Source: Methylopila sp. 73B
GTDB taxonomy: Bacteria; Pseudomonadota; Alphaproteobacteria; Rhizobiales; Methylopilaceae
DNA length: 64,000 nucleotides
Reading direction: 5' to 3'
NCBI RefSeq assembly: GCF_000526315.1
Contig: NZ_JAFV01000001.1
Location: forward strand, 2,604,001 to 2,668,000
The notes beneath the pieces were generated by a model that worked only from the letters and a program-made list of their open reading frames with translations, had not been told where the DNA came from and did not search any database. Both the position numbers and the translations under genes were made by a program. Of the stretch, positions 25,871 to 34,276 are shown piece after piece (within the stretch, counting starts at the first letter, position 1; every line of letters starts with the position of its first letter).

Positions 25871-28264
25871 TCAGGCGAAGGGCGCGTCGGCGCCGTCCTC
25901 GGGCGGCCCGTCCTGCGTGCGCGGCTGGTCGGGCCGCCGCTCCGCGACGCGGCGCGCGGGCATGCGCCGCTGCGCGATCTCGCCCGCGAGCCGCAGCGGC
26001 GGGGCCTCGCCGTCCTTGTCCTCGCCCATGTAGAGCGTGACGTGCGGGAACGGCATCTCGATGCCGCGCGCGTCGAAGATCTCCTTCACGATCTCGTTGT
26101 AGGCGCGGCCCGCCGCCCACTGCTTGCCGGGCTGGGTCTTGATGCGGGCGCGCACGGTGATCGCGCTGTCGCCGAACACGGTGAGCCCATGCATCTCGAA
26201 CGGCCCGATGATCGCCGGGCCGTGCTCGGTCTCCTTCAGCCGGTCGAAGGCCTCCTGCATCGCCTCCTTCACCTCGGGAATGCTCTCGCGGTAGGCCACC
26301 CCGATCTGGGCCATGTGGTAGCTGAAGATCTTGGTGGCGTTCGAGACGCTGTCGACGGACGAGAACGGGATGAGGTGGTAGACGCCGTCGATGGAGCGGA
26401 CGCCGACCGAACGGATCGTCAGGTGCTCGACCGTCCCGGTGATCCCGGCGATCTTGACGTTGTCGCCGGTGTTCATCGCGTTCTCGAACTGGATGAACGC
26501 GCCGGTGATGATGTCCTGCACCAGCTTCTGGGCGCCGAAGCCGATGGCGAGGCCGAGCACGCCGGCGCCGGCCAGCAGCGGCGCGATGTTCACGCCGATC
26601 TCCGACAGCGCCAGCATCGCGACCAGCACCACCAGCACGATGGTGAAGGCGTTGCGGAACAGCGCAAGCAGCGTCTTCTCGCGCGCGGTCGGCACCGCGC
26701 CGTAGTTTGGATTCAGCCGGTACTCGACCCAAGACGACATCGCGAGATAGGCGGCGAGGCCGACCAGCAGGATCAGGCCGGCGGAGATGACCGAGGTCGC
26801 GATCCGCGCGCCGGCCTGGCTGGAGATCCAGCCGGCGAAGTCGAGCAGCGCCCAGCTCTGCGCGATCGCCAGCAGCACGGCCAGCAGCACCACGACGCGA
26901 ACCACCTTCAGGATCGCCGGCACGAAGGCGTTGAGCCGCGTCTCGAGCAACGGCAGCCGGTTCCGCACGTCCTCCGGCAGGCGCATGCCGCCGGAGATCA
27001 CCCGCGAGATGAAGGCTGAGACAAGCGCGCCGATCGCGACCGCGGCGAGCGTCTGCAGCGTCGCCGCGGTCATGAAGGGCAGCGCCTCCTGCGGGTTGAC
27101 CAGCCAGACCACGAACAGCGCCAGCAGCCAGCCGATCGCCGCGAGGTGCCAGAAGCGCGCGAGAAAGCCGTAGAGCGCCGAAAGCGCGTCGCTCGACGCC
27201 GCCTCGGCGCCGCCCGCGAGCGCGAGCCGGACCCGCTCCCGGTTCTGCAGCACGATCGCGAGCGACATCATCAGCGCGGTGAAGGCGACGACGACGCGCA
27301 CGGCCTGCGCCGCGCCGGGCGAGACCGCGGCGGTGAGGATCGGCGCCACGAACAGGAACGTGTAGCCCAGGAGGCTGACGAGCCGACTGCCCCAGAAGTA
27401 CCAGTAGGCGGCCGCCTCGTCCGACAGCGGCAATGCGCGCAGCGAGCCGTAGTTCGGCGACAGGGCGGCGCGCATCGCCACCTTGGCGAGCTCGATGAAC
27501 AGGAAGGCGTTGAGGTAGAGCGCCTCCTGGATGTGCATCACGCCGGTGACGCCGAACTGGATGGCGAAGACGTAGCCGCCGGCCCAGGCGACCGCGACCA
27601 TCAGCGCGTCGACCACCAGGCTCGCGAGAACGAGCGGGACATGCACCGCGAGCCGCCCCGTCGCGGCCTTGCGTCCGATCCAGCGGTAAAACGGGATGCC
27701 GGCGGCGCGCATCGCAAGGAACGCGCCGAAGGTGACGCCGATCGTTGCGGCGACCGCGATCAGGCGGCCCCAGTTGGCCTCGATCCCATCGCCGCCGGCG
27801 GTGACGATCGACGAGAGGTCGCTGACGAGGCGCGCGCTGGCGCCGACGAGGTTCGCGGCCTGCTCGGCCACGCTGCGGGTGTACTCCGCGACGCGGCGCG
27901 CGAAGGTCGGCTCCGGCGTGCCCTCGGCGGATTTCGCGGCGTCGACGGCGGCGGCCTCGGTCGCCGGCGCGCTCGGCGTGTCGCCGCCGGAGGCCTTGGT
28001 CTCGACGGTCGGCCCCGCCGGCTGCTGCTGCGGCGTGGCTGCGGCCTTCAGCCGGCCGATCAACTCCCCTCGCGCCTTGTCGTCTTCGAGCACGCGGATA
28101 AGCGCGTCGACGTCAGGCCCCGTCGTGCGAACTTCATCGGCCGGTCGCGCGGCGGTCGGCGCCGCGTCGGTCGGCGTCTGGGCGTCGGCGGGCGATGACG
28201 CGAACGCCGCGAAAGCGATAAGGATCAGCGGAACGACGGCGGCGAGACGGCGAAGGTTCATCAA
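25871..28264 (-). CDS. Large MscS-family mechanosensitive channel
   Basis: A 797-aa inner-membrane protein with a signal peptide (residues 1-28, ending ADAQ), a periplasmic helical region with an Ala/Gln/Thr-rich stretch (about 30-180), about 11 membrane helices, and the C-terminal MscS core. The pore helix is in IAPLLAGAGVLGLAIGFGAQKLVQDIITGAFI (about residues 560-590), followed by the beta domain and the cytoplasmic cage. It resembles the larger MscS paralogs (YbdG/MscM class), which adjust osmotic response. The Pro/Glu/Asp-rich tail ends DDGADAPFA-like. A second, smaller MscS is at 7908. Confidence 0.92.
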   Translation of the reverse strand: MMNLRRLAAVVPLILIAFAAFASSPADAQTPTDAAPTAARPADEVRTTGPDVDALIRVLEDDKARGELIGRLKAAATPQQQPAGPTVETKASGGDTPSAPATEAAAVDAAKSAEGTPEPTFARRVAEYTRSVAEQAANLVGASARLVSDLSSIVTAGGDGIEANWGRLIAVAATIGVTFGAFLAMRAAGIPFYRWIGRKAATGRLAVHVPLVLASLVVDALMVAVAWAGGYVFAIQFGVTGVMHIQEALYLNAFLFIELAKVAMRAALSPNYGSLRALPLSDEAAAYWYFWGSRLVSLLGYTFLFVAPILTAAVSPGAAQAVRVVVAFTALMMSLAIVLQNRERVRLALAGGAEAASSDALSALYGFLARFWHLAAIGWLLALFVVWLVNPQEALPFMTAATLQTLAAVAIGALVSAFISRVISGGMRLPEDVRNRLPLLETRLNAFVPAILKVVRVVVLLAVLLAIAQSWALLDFAGWISSQAGARIATSVISAGLILLVGLAAYLAMSSWVEYRLNPNYGAVPTAREKTLLALFRNAFTIVLVVLVAMLALSEIGVNIAPLLAGAGVLGLAIGFGAQKLVQDIITGAFIQFENAMNTGDNVKIAGITGTVEHLTIRSVGVRSIDGVYHLIPFSSVDSVSNATKIFSYHMAQIGVAYRESIPEVKEAMQEAFDRLKETEHGPAIIGPFEMHGLTVFGDSAITVRARIKTQPGKQWAAGRAYNEIVKEIFDARGIEMPFPHVTLYMGEDKDGEAPPLRLAGEIAQRRMPARRVAERRPDQPRTQDGPPEDGADAPFA

Positions 28265-28375
28265 AGGGGCTAAAGGCTCTAAGGCCGCTGGCGCGGTCGG
28301 GCGCCCGGAACTAGGCCGCGGCCTCGCGCCGCACAGGTGGCCGATGGTCTGCGATCGTCCGTCAGGGCCCGATCC

Positions 28376-28702
28376 TCACCCGCCTTGGGCCTTGAGCTTC
28401 TTACGGACCGCCTCGGCCCATGCCTTGCCAGCGTCCCCGCCCCACAGCAGCCAGGCCACATAGCCGGCCGAGGGGTTGTCGTCGTCGCCGAAGTTCGCGG
28501 CGCGCTTGTCAACCTTGTGGCGGGCGAAGTAGCTGAACATCCGCTGGACGGTCTCTTCGCTCAGCGACTTCCGCGCCGAGAGGTCGCGCGCGCGGGCGAC
28601 GCCAACCTGCGTGCCGCCGCGCTTGTGCGCCTTCCGGAGCTCAAGGCCCTTGGCAGCGGCGTCCGCCACGGCCTTCGTGGGCGTCAGATCGACGTCCGCC
28701 AT
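28376..28702 (-). CDS. Small hypothetical protein, partner of DUF2945 protein
   Basis: A 108-aa hydrophilic, lysine-rich protein. The block SLSEETVQRMFSYFARHKVD followed by a NPSAGYVAWLLWGGDAGKAW motif (about residues 49-95) resembles a module seen in phage head-maturation and related proteins, so it may be a domesticated phage piece (inference from remembered similarity). The ATG at 28702 overlaps the DUF2945 stop by one base (TGATG), so it is translated after that protein. The pair is led by an EcfG promoter. Function unknown; expected to be cytoplasmic. Confidence 0.75.
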   Translation of the reverse strand: MADVDLTPTKAVADAAAKGLELRKAHKRGGTQVGVARARDLSARKSLSEETVQRMFSYFARHKVDKRAANFGDDDNPSAGYVAWLLWGGDAGKAWAEAVRKKLKAQGG

Positions 28703-28920
28703 CACGCCTTCTCCAGCTCCGAATGTGACTTCAGCGCCTTCCCCCCGTCCTCCTGCTCCACGAGGTAGGCCGGATTGTCCACGGTCGCGCGACGGACGAT
28801 CTTCGCGCCCTTGATCGTCCGCTGGACCCGCTTCTGGAAAACGTCCGCCACCTTGCCGGCGGCCTGCCCCTGCCCCCAGCTCCACGACACCTTCGCGCCC
28901 ACGGCGTAAGCCTTCGTCAT
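28702..28920 (-). CDS. DUF2945 (hypervirulence-associated TUDOR-like) protein
   Basis: A 72-aa basic protein of the DUF2945/HVA1 family. The signature is visible: a G.KVSWSWGQGQAAGKV beta strand pair at the start, then the basic segment IKGAKIVRRATVDNPAYLVEQEDGGKALKSH (about residues 35-68). The family has an SH3/TUDOR-like fold and no proven activity; it often sits with stress genes. The ATG at 28920 is the first gene after the EcfG promoter at 28958-28983. Confidence 0.88.
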   Translation of the reverse strand: MTKAYAVGAKVSWSWGQGQAAGKVADVFQKRVQRTIKGAKIVRRATVDNPAYLVEQEDGGKALKSHSELEKA

Positions 28921-28957
28921 CCCTCGCCTCGTCCTGCCTCGATGTCGCCGGCGCAGA

Positions 28958-28983
28958 AACGCCGCGGCGGCGCGGCCCGTTCC
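28958..28983 (-). promoter_or_regulatory. EcfG-type (general stress) promoter of the DUF2945 operon
   Basis: On the minus strand GGAAC (28983-28979), a 17-base spacer, then CGTT (28961-28958). Perfect match to the EcfG consensus, 37 bases upstream of the DUF2945 ATG. The gap is divergent with argE, whose own promoter must lie in the same 150 bases. Confidence 0.7.
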
Positions 28984-29071
28984 GGGCGGCCTTCGGGTCG
29001 ACGAGGCCTTCTGATCGTCGTGCAAAGGCCGTAAGGTCCGACCGCCTCTCCCTGACCCCCGACGGAGACCC

Positions 29072-30229
29072 ATGGCCTCGGACGCAACCCGCGACCTGCT
29101 CGCCCGGCTTGTCGCCTTCGACACCACGAGCCGCAATTCGAACCTCGCGCTGATCGAGCACGTGGAGGCCTATCTCGACGGCCTCGGGATCGCTCATGAG
29201 CGCGTGACGGACACGCACGGCGGCAAGGCCAACCTGTTCGCGACCATCGGGCCCGCCGACCGCCCCGGAATCGTGCTGTCGGGGCACACGGACGTGGTGC
29301 CGGTGGACGGCCAGGTCTGGGCCTCCGACCCCTTCGCGCTGGCCCGCCGCGACGGCAAGCTCTACGGCCGCGGCGCCTGCGACATGAAGGGCTTCCTGGC
29401 GGTCTGCCTCGCGCTTGCGCCGGAGATGACGGCGGTCGATCTGAAGACCCCGATCCATTTCGCCTTTTCCTACGACGAGGAGGTCGGCTGCCTCGGCGTG
29501 CGCGGCCTGCTGGACGTGCTGGCGGCCCGCCCGGTGAAGCCGCTCGGCTGCATCGTCGGCGAGCCGACCGACATGCAGGTCGTCATCGGCCACAAGGCCA
29601 AGCGCTCGCTGATCGCGACGGCGAAGGGCACAGGCGGCCACTCCTCCCGCGCGCCGGAGTTCGTCAACGCGGTCGAGCACCTCGCGGAGCTGGTGACGGC
29701 GACGACCGCGATCGGCAAGCGCCTGGCCGCCTCAGGCGCCCGGGACGAGCTCTACGACGTGCCGCACACCACCGCCCACGTCGGCGTCTTCCACGGCGGC
29801 ACCGCCCTCAACATCGTGCCGGACGAGGCGACGACGGAGTTCGAGTTCCGGGTGCTGCCGACCGAAGACCCCGACGCGCTGGTCGCCGAGATCCGCGGCG
29901 TCGCGGAAGCCATCGAGGCCGAGATGAAGGCCCGGGACCCCCGCGCCTCGCTGGACCTGCGGATCAAGTCGGAGTTTCCCGGCCTTTCGACCGCGCCCGA
30001 GGCCGAGATCGTCACTCTGGCGAAGCGCCTCGCCGGCCGCAACGACCACGCCAAGGTCGCCTATGGCACGGAGGCGGGGCTGTTCGTGGAGATGGCCGGG
30101 ATCCCCACCGTCATCTGCGGCCCCGGCTCGATCGGCGAGGCGCACAAGGCCGACGAGTTCGTGACCGAGGCCCAGCTCGCCGCCTGCGAGAACTTCGTCC
30201 GCAAGCTGATCGCGCACTGCGCGGCGTGA
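29072..30229 (+). CDS. argE: Acetylornithine deacetylase
   Basis: A 385-aa M20 metallohydrolase that removes the acetyl group from N-acetylornithine in arginine synthesis. The metal-binding motifs are LSGHTDVVPVDGQVWASDPF (about residues 69-88), GRGACDMKGFLAV (about 99-111), SYDEEVGCLG (about 130-139) and GEPTDMQVVIGHKA (about 160-173), all intact. The C-terminal YGTEAGLFVEMAGIPTVICGPGS identifies the ArgE/succinyl-DapE branch. The ATG follows CGGAGACCC. It stands alone. dapE is the nearest alternative, but the family signature favours argE. Confidence 0.93.
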   Translation: MASDATRDLLARLVAFDTTSRNSNLALIEHVEAYLDGLGIAHERVTDTHGGKANLFATIGPADRPGIVLSGHTDVVPVDGQVWASDPFALARRDGKLYGRGACDMKGFLAVCLALAPEMTAVDLKTPIHFAFSYDEEVGCLGVRGLLDVLAARPVKPLGCIVGEPTDMQVVIGHKAKRSLIATAKGTGGHSSRAPEFVNAVEHLAELVTATTAIGKRLAASGARDELYDVPHTTAHVGVFHGGTALNIVPDEATTEFEFRVLPTEDPDALVAEIRGVAEAIEAEMKARDPRASLDLRIKSEFPGLSTAPEAEIVTLAKRLAGRNDHAKVAYGTEAGLFVEMAGIPTVICGPGSIGEAHKADEFVTEAQLAACENFVRKLIAHCAA

Positions 30230-30286
30230 GAGCACCGCCCGCCTCGCTGGTGGGCGAGAAAGAATGCTGGCGGAGACACGCTCTCC

Positions 30287-30374
30287 GTCGTCCTCCGGCT
30301 CGACCGGAGGACCCACCTCAATTCGCGCGATCGACGTCAGGCATGGATGGTCCGGTCAAGCCGGACCACGACGG
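30287..30374. repeat. Intergenic palindromic repeat, family C (copy 1)
   Basis: Two hairpins: CCTCCGGCTCGACCGGAGG, and TCCGGTCAAGCCGGA preceded by GGATGG. A near-identical unit lies at 59221-59310, also between genes. It lies between the converging argE and mesaconyl-CoA hydratase genes. Confidence 0.75.
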
Positions 30375-30413
30375 CGTGGATGGGGCGAACGCCCCTCGGC
30401 TTCGAGCCGCGCC

Positions 30414-31457
30414 TCAGCGCGGCAGCAGCACCCACAGATCGAGGTCGAGCACCACCGCCGGGTGGTCCTTGCCGTCCTCGGTCTTGAGCGGGAAGGCGCC
30501 CGGCGCGTCATTCTTCAGGCCGACGAGGCGGACGCGCAGGGCGCCGACGTCGTCGCGACCGGGCAGCGTCTGCTTGTCGAGGATTTCCGACCAAGCGTAG
30601 AGCGTGTCGCCCGCGAAGATCGGCGCGACATGCCGGCCGCCATTGATCGCGGCGACGTGGAAGGCGTTCTCCAGCCCGTTGTACATGAGCCCGCGCGCGA
30701 GGCTGATGACGTGGCCGCCATAGACCAGCCGGCGGCCGATCTTCGAGGCCTTCTGCGCGTGGTTGTCGAAGTGCACCCGCGCGGTGTTCTGCCAGAGGCG
30801 GGTGGCGAGTTGGTGCTCGGCCTCCTCCACCGTCATGCCGTCGACGTGGTCGATCCGCTCGCCGACCGCATAGTCGTCGAAGCGGCGGGGGCTTCCCGAG
30901 AGCGCGTCGTCCCAGGCCGAGAGATCGACGCGCGGGCAGGCGCCGCCGATCCCGGCGGGGTCCACCACCGCGGGAAGGTCGGGCACGACGGCGTCCTGGA
31001 TCGACCGCCCGCCCTGGACCTGCACCAGCACCCAGCGGACGTACTCGAGCACCAGCTCGCCGTCGGCGCGCGACCCCCGCGTCCGCACCCACACCACGCC
31101 GGCGTCGCCCTTCGAGGTCGGGCGCACGCCGATGACCTGCGAGGTCGAGGACAGCGTGTCGCCGGGATAGACCGGCGTCAGGAAGCGGCCGGCGGCGTAG
31201 CCGAGGTTCGCGAAGGCGTTGAGCGAGACGTCCGGCACGGTCTTGCCGAACACCACATGGAAGGTGACGAGATCGTCCACCGGGGAGCGGGGATAGCCCA
31301 GCCCTTGGGCGAAGGCGTCGGACGACTGGACGACGTAGCGGTTGCCGTAGAGCGCCTGGTTGAGCGCGAGGTCGCCGAGCGTGACGGTGCGGGGCGTGGC
31401 GTGGCGGATGACGTCGCCGACGATGAAGTCTTCGAAGAACCGTCCCGCTCCGGCCAT
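30414..31457 (-). CDS. Mesaconyl-CoA hydratase (MaoC-like, ethylmalonyl-CoA pathway)
   Basis: A 347-aa protein built of two hot-dog (MaoC) halves, with the sequence of mesaconyl-CoA hydratase, which turns mesaconyl-CoA into beta-methylmalyl-CoA for C2 or C1 assimilation. Recognisable blocks are GRFFEDFIVGDVIRHATPRT (residues 5-24), YVVQSSDAFAQGLGYPRSPVDD, GKTVPDVSLNAFANLGYAAG and the second hydratase dipeptide region VHFDNHAQKASKIGRRLVYG. The start at 31457 gives the usual family N-terminus; the longer frame has no homology. Its presence implies the ethylmalonyl-CoA pathway in this organism. Confidence 0.92.
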   Translation of the reverse strand: MAGAGRFFEDFIVGDVIRHATPRTVTLGDLALNQALYGNRYVVQSSDAFAQGLGYPRSPVDDLVTFHVVFGKTVPDVSLNAFANLGYAAGRFLTPVYPGDTLSSTSQVIGVRPTSKGDAGVVWVRTRGSRADGELVLEYVRWVLVQVQGGRSIQDAVVPDLPAVVDPAGIGGACPRVDLSAWDDALSGSPRRFDDYAVGERIDHVDGMTVEEAEHQLATRLWQNTARVHFDNHAQKASKIGRRLVYGGHVISLARGLMYNGLENAFHVAAINGGRHVAPIFAGDTLYAWSEILDKQTLPGRDDVGALRVRLVGLKNDAPGAFPLKTEDGKDHPAVVLDLDLWVLLPR

Positions 31458-31687
31458 GCCGCGTCGCTCCGTTTGGGTTTTTTCGCAGCGCACATCTGCC
31501 ACGTTGCGCCGCGGCGGGCGACATCGACATTCGTCTTCCGCGTGTGTTTCCGGAGAGTGAACAGGATAGCGCGATTCCAACCGTGCCGCTTCACCCCGCC
31601 TTCAAGCCCGGCGTGCCATCTTCCGGCCATGGCCAGCGGACGTCGGCGACGACGCCCCCCGGCCGAGGGATTTTGCAGGAGGGGCGG

Positions 31688-32431
31688 ATGTCGCTGACCG
31701 ATGCTCGGGAACAGATCGCGGTCGCTGCGACCTATGACGTCGCCGCCAGGGCGCGCCGCGCGCTGACCTTCGAGCGGGCCGGCCGCTTCGGCGACGCCTG
31801 GCGCGAGTGGGAGGCGCTGCGCGCGACCGAAGGCCGCCGCGCCGACTGGAACGCGCCGCTCGCGGCGAGCTACCTGCGCTTCGCCTTCGACTGGACGGCG
31901 GACGGCTCGCCCGAGCCGCTGCACGAGGCTGAGGAGGCGCTGGTGCGCGGCGTCGCAATTCTCAGCATCGACCTCGCCGATCAGCCCGACGACGTGGCGC
32001 GGCTGCTGCTCATCGCCCGCGCCTGCGAGCAGCGCTGCCTGCTGCGCGCCTACGGCGAAGGCTGGACCCGCATGGCCCGCGCCGCCCTCGAGGCCGGCGA
32101 GGCGCCGGAGGTGACGGGCGATCCGCGCCAGATCGCGGCGGCGGGGGCCGCGGCCACGGCCGCGCTCGACCTGGTGGCGATCCACGCGCCGTCGCTCGCG
32201 ACGCTTGCGACCGAGCTCGCCCAGAGCTGCCTCCGTCTCGCCGCCACGCTGGAGGCGAGCGGGGCCGGAGAGGAGGCCACCGGCCTGATGCTTCGCGCAG
32301 AGACCGTGCTGAGGGGACCGTCGGCCCCGCAGCGCCGCCCGGCGCTGATCGCGATCGAGGGGGGAGCCCCCGAGGAGCGCACGCCGCCGCGGCGGCCGGC
32401 GCTCGCCCTCGTCACCAATCGGACAGCTTGA
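31688..32431 (+). CDS. Hypothetical Ala-rich helical protein
   Basis: I do not recognise the family. The 247-aa product is Ala/Glu/Arg-rich and mostly helical, with TPR-like spacing in residues 15-120 (RARRALTFERAGRFGDAWREWEAL). There is no signal peptide or membrane segment. The ATG at 31688 follows AGGAGGGGCGG, an excellent site; the frame is open further upstream but lacks one. The 3' end overlaps the end of the convergent DUF1737 gene by 20 bases. Likely a cytoplasmic protein. Confidence 0.75.
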   Translation: MSLTDAREQIAVAATYDVAARARRALTFERAGRFGDAWREWEALRATEGRRADWNAPLAASYLRFAFDWTADGSPEPLHEAEEALVRGVAILSIDLADQPDDVARLLLIARACEQRCLLRAYGEGWTRMARAALEAGEAPEVTGDPRQIAAAGAAATAALDLVAIHAPSLATLATELAQSCLRLAATLEASGAGEEATGLMLRAETVLRGPSAPQRRPALIAIEGGAPEERTPPRRPALALVTNRTA

Positions 32432-32618
32432 TCTCGTCCGACCACTCGACGTCCGCAACCTCCTTCACGACCGCCTGGCCGCAGATCACGGTTCCCTTGA
32501 CCGGATCGAAGGTCAGCGACGGATCGCCCTGCAGCGCCCAGCCCTTGTTGAGCGCGGCGGAGACGCGCCGGCAGAAGGCCGCGTCGTCGGGGCCGGTGAG
32601 GAAGCGATAGAGTTTCAT
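32412..32618 (-). CDS. DUF1737 family protein
   Basis: A 68-aa protein of the DUF1737 family: KLYRFLTGPDDAAFCRRVSA followed by ALNKGWALQGDPSLTFDP (a signature of the family, about residues 22-39) and a C-terminal QAVVKEV. It is a small cytoplasmic protein with no known role. The ATG at 32618 follows GGCTCCC, a weak site. The 3' 20 bases overlap the convergent hypothetical gene. Confidence 0.85.
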   Translation of the reverse strand: MKLYRFLTGPDDAAFCRRVSAALNKGWALQGDPSLTFDPVKGTVICGQAVVKEVADVEWSDEIKLSDW

Positions 32619-32646
32619 GGGAGCCTGACGGGACGAGTTGAGCGCG

Positions 32647-32772
32647 TCAGCCGCGCTTGCCGTAGCGGCGGTCGAACTTGGCGACCTCGTAGCGAGCCCA
32701 GACGAGGGCGACGACGCCAAGCGCAAACGCGCCGGCCGGAACGCCCCACTGGAACCAGAACGGGATTTCCAT
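32647..32772 (-). CDS. Small single-span membrane protein
   Basis: A 41-aa protein with one membrane helix (about residues 8-28, WGVPAGAFALGVVALVWARY) and a basic cytoplasmic tail (KFDRRYGKRG). It starts four bases after the stop of the upstream 78-aa membrane protein and is probably cotranslated. No family recognised. I support it because of its spacing, helix and stop-codon context; it could be missed by annotation pipelines. Confidence 0.55.
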   Translation of the reverse strand: MEIPFWFQWGVPAGAFALGVVALVWARYEVAKFDRRYGKRG

Positions 32773-32776
32773 CGCC

Positions 32777-33013
32777 TCAATCCTCGCTGCGCAGCCAGCT
32801 GAGAAGAACCTGCGCAACCGAATGTAAGCCGACCGCGAGCAAAATCCAAACAACAGCCGCCGGCGTGAACGTGCCGCCGATGAACGGGACCAGCACAGCC
32901 GCGCCGAGCACCGTCAGCCCAACCGTGTTTACGGAGCTCGCGAGCAATTTAAGACGCTCGTTGATCCGTTTCGCGCGGATCCGGCGCTCGGCGTCCTCCG
33001 GGGCGATGGCCAT
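32777..33013 (-). CDS. Small two-span membrane protein
   Basis: A 78-aa protein with a charged N-terminal helix (EDAERRIRAKRINERLKLLAS, residues 6-26) and two membrane helices (about 28-47 and 53-72). The family is unknown to me. The ATG GCC ATC GCC start at 33013 is the first in frame. It runs in the same direction as asd, 36 bases downstream of it, so it may be the second gene of an asd transcript. The 41-aa membrane protein follows. Confidence 0.7.
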   Translation of the reverse strand: MAIAPEDAERRIRAKRINERLKLLASSVNTVGLTVLGAAVLVPFIGGTFTPAAVVWILLAVGLHSVAQVLLSWLRSED

Positions 33014-33049
33014 GGTCGGAGATCCGTCAAGCGCCGCCTCGCGCGAGCC

Positions 33050-34081
33050 TTACGCCGCCTTCTTCAGCAGGCCGCGATTGGCGAGGCTTTCGGCGATCTG
33101 CACCGCGTTCAGCGCCGCGCCCTTGCGCAGGTTGTCGGAGACGATCCACATCGCGAGGCCATTGTCGACGGTCGGGTCCACGCGGATGCGGCTGACGAAG
33201 GTCGCGAAGTCGCCGACGCACTCGACCGGCGTCACGTAGCCGCCGGGCTCGCGCTTGTCGACGACGAGGATGCCCGGCGCCTCGCGCAGGATGTCGCGCG
33301 CCTCTTCGGCCGACAGCGGCTTCTCAAACTCGATGTTCACCGACTCCGAATGGCCGACGAAGACCGGCACGCGGACGGCGGTCGCCGTCAGCTTGATCTT
33401 CGGGTCGAGGATCTTCTTGGTCTCCGCGACCATCTTCCATTCCTCCTTCGTGAACCCGTCCTCCATGAAGACGTCGATGTGAGGAATGACGTTGAAGGCG
33501 ATCTGCTTCGGGAACTTGCCGACGCCCGGCTCCGGCGCCTGGTTCACGTAGATGCCCTTGGTCTGGTTCCAGAGCTCGTCCATGGCGTCCTTGCCGGCGC
33601 CGGAGACGGACTGGTAGGTCGAGACCACCACGCGCGTGATCGTCGCCGCGTCGTGCAGCGGCTTCAGCGCCACGACGAGCTGCGCGGTCGAGCAGTTCGG
33701 GTTCGCGATGATGCCCTTCTTGACGTAGCCGGCGACCGCGTCGGCGTTCACCTCCGGCACCACCAGCGGCACGTCAGGGTCCATGCGCCAGACCGACGAG
33801 TTGTCGATGACGATCGCGCCCTGCTTGGCGATCTTGGGCGACCACTCGCGCGACACCTCTCCGCCGGCCGACATCAGGCAGATGTCGATCCCGGTGAAGT
33901 CGAACTGCGCGAGATCCTTGCATTTCAGAGTTCGATCGCCGAACGACACTTCGGTCCCGAGGCTCCGGCGCGAGGCCAGCGCGACGATCTCGTCGACCGG
34001 GAACTCGCGCTCTTCGAGGATGTTCAGCATCTCGCGGCCCACGTTGCCCGTGGCGCCCACGACGGCGATCCGATAACCCAT
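33050..34081 (-). CDS. asd: Aspartate-semialdehyde dehydrogenase
   Basis: Reduces aspartyl phosphate to aspartate semialdehyde, the branch point for lysine, methionine and threonine. The 343-aa protein begins with the NADP site GYRIAVVGATGNVGREMLNILE (residues 2-23), has the nucleophilic cysteine in NPNCSTAQLVVALKPL (about residue 131), and the acid-base His in VGHSESVNIEFE. The start at 34081 was chosen over 34093 because GGAG lies five bases upstream of it and the longer form lacks a site. The normal length for the family is 340-345 aa. Confidence 0.96.
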   Translation of the reverse strand: MGYRIAVVGATGNVGREMLNILEEREFPVDEIVALASRRSLGTEVSFGDRTLKCKDLAQFDFTGIDICLMSAGGEVSREWSPKIAKQGAIVIDNSSVWRMDPDVPLVVPEVNADAVAGYVKKGIIANPNCSTAQLVVALKPLHDAATITRVVVSTYQSVSGAGKDAMDELWNQTKGIYVNQAPEPGVGKFPKQIAFNVIPHIDVFMEDGFTKEEWKMVAETKKILDPKIKLTATAVRVPVFVGHSESVNIEFEKPLSAEEARDILREAPGILVVDKREPGGYVTPVECVGDFATFVSRIRVDPTVDNGLAMWIVSDNLRKGAALNAVQIAESLANRGLLKKAA

Positions 34082-34189
34082 CTCCAACTCCATCGGCCCG
34101 GTTTCGACCGCGGCCGTCTTGCTGTCGTTCGCGGCGCGACGCCGCGCGATGTGAATGGCCCCGTTGGGCCGAGATTGCAAGAAATTCAC

Positions 34190-34215
34190 GGAACGAGAGC
34201 CGGCGAAACGACGTT
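34190..34215 (+). promoter_or_regulatory. EcfG-type (general stress) promoter of a small secreted protein
   Basis: GGAAC (34190-34194), 17-base spacer, CGTT (34212-34215). Perfect consensus, 61 bases upstream of the ATG at 34277 in the divergent gap with asd. Confidence 0.65.
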
Positions 34216-34276
34216 GCTTCGATGACCGGCGCGGCTCAGTCCCGGGACGCGGCGTTTCTCCCTCATGGAGGCTGCT

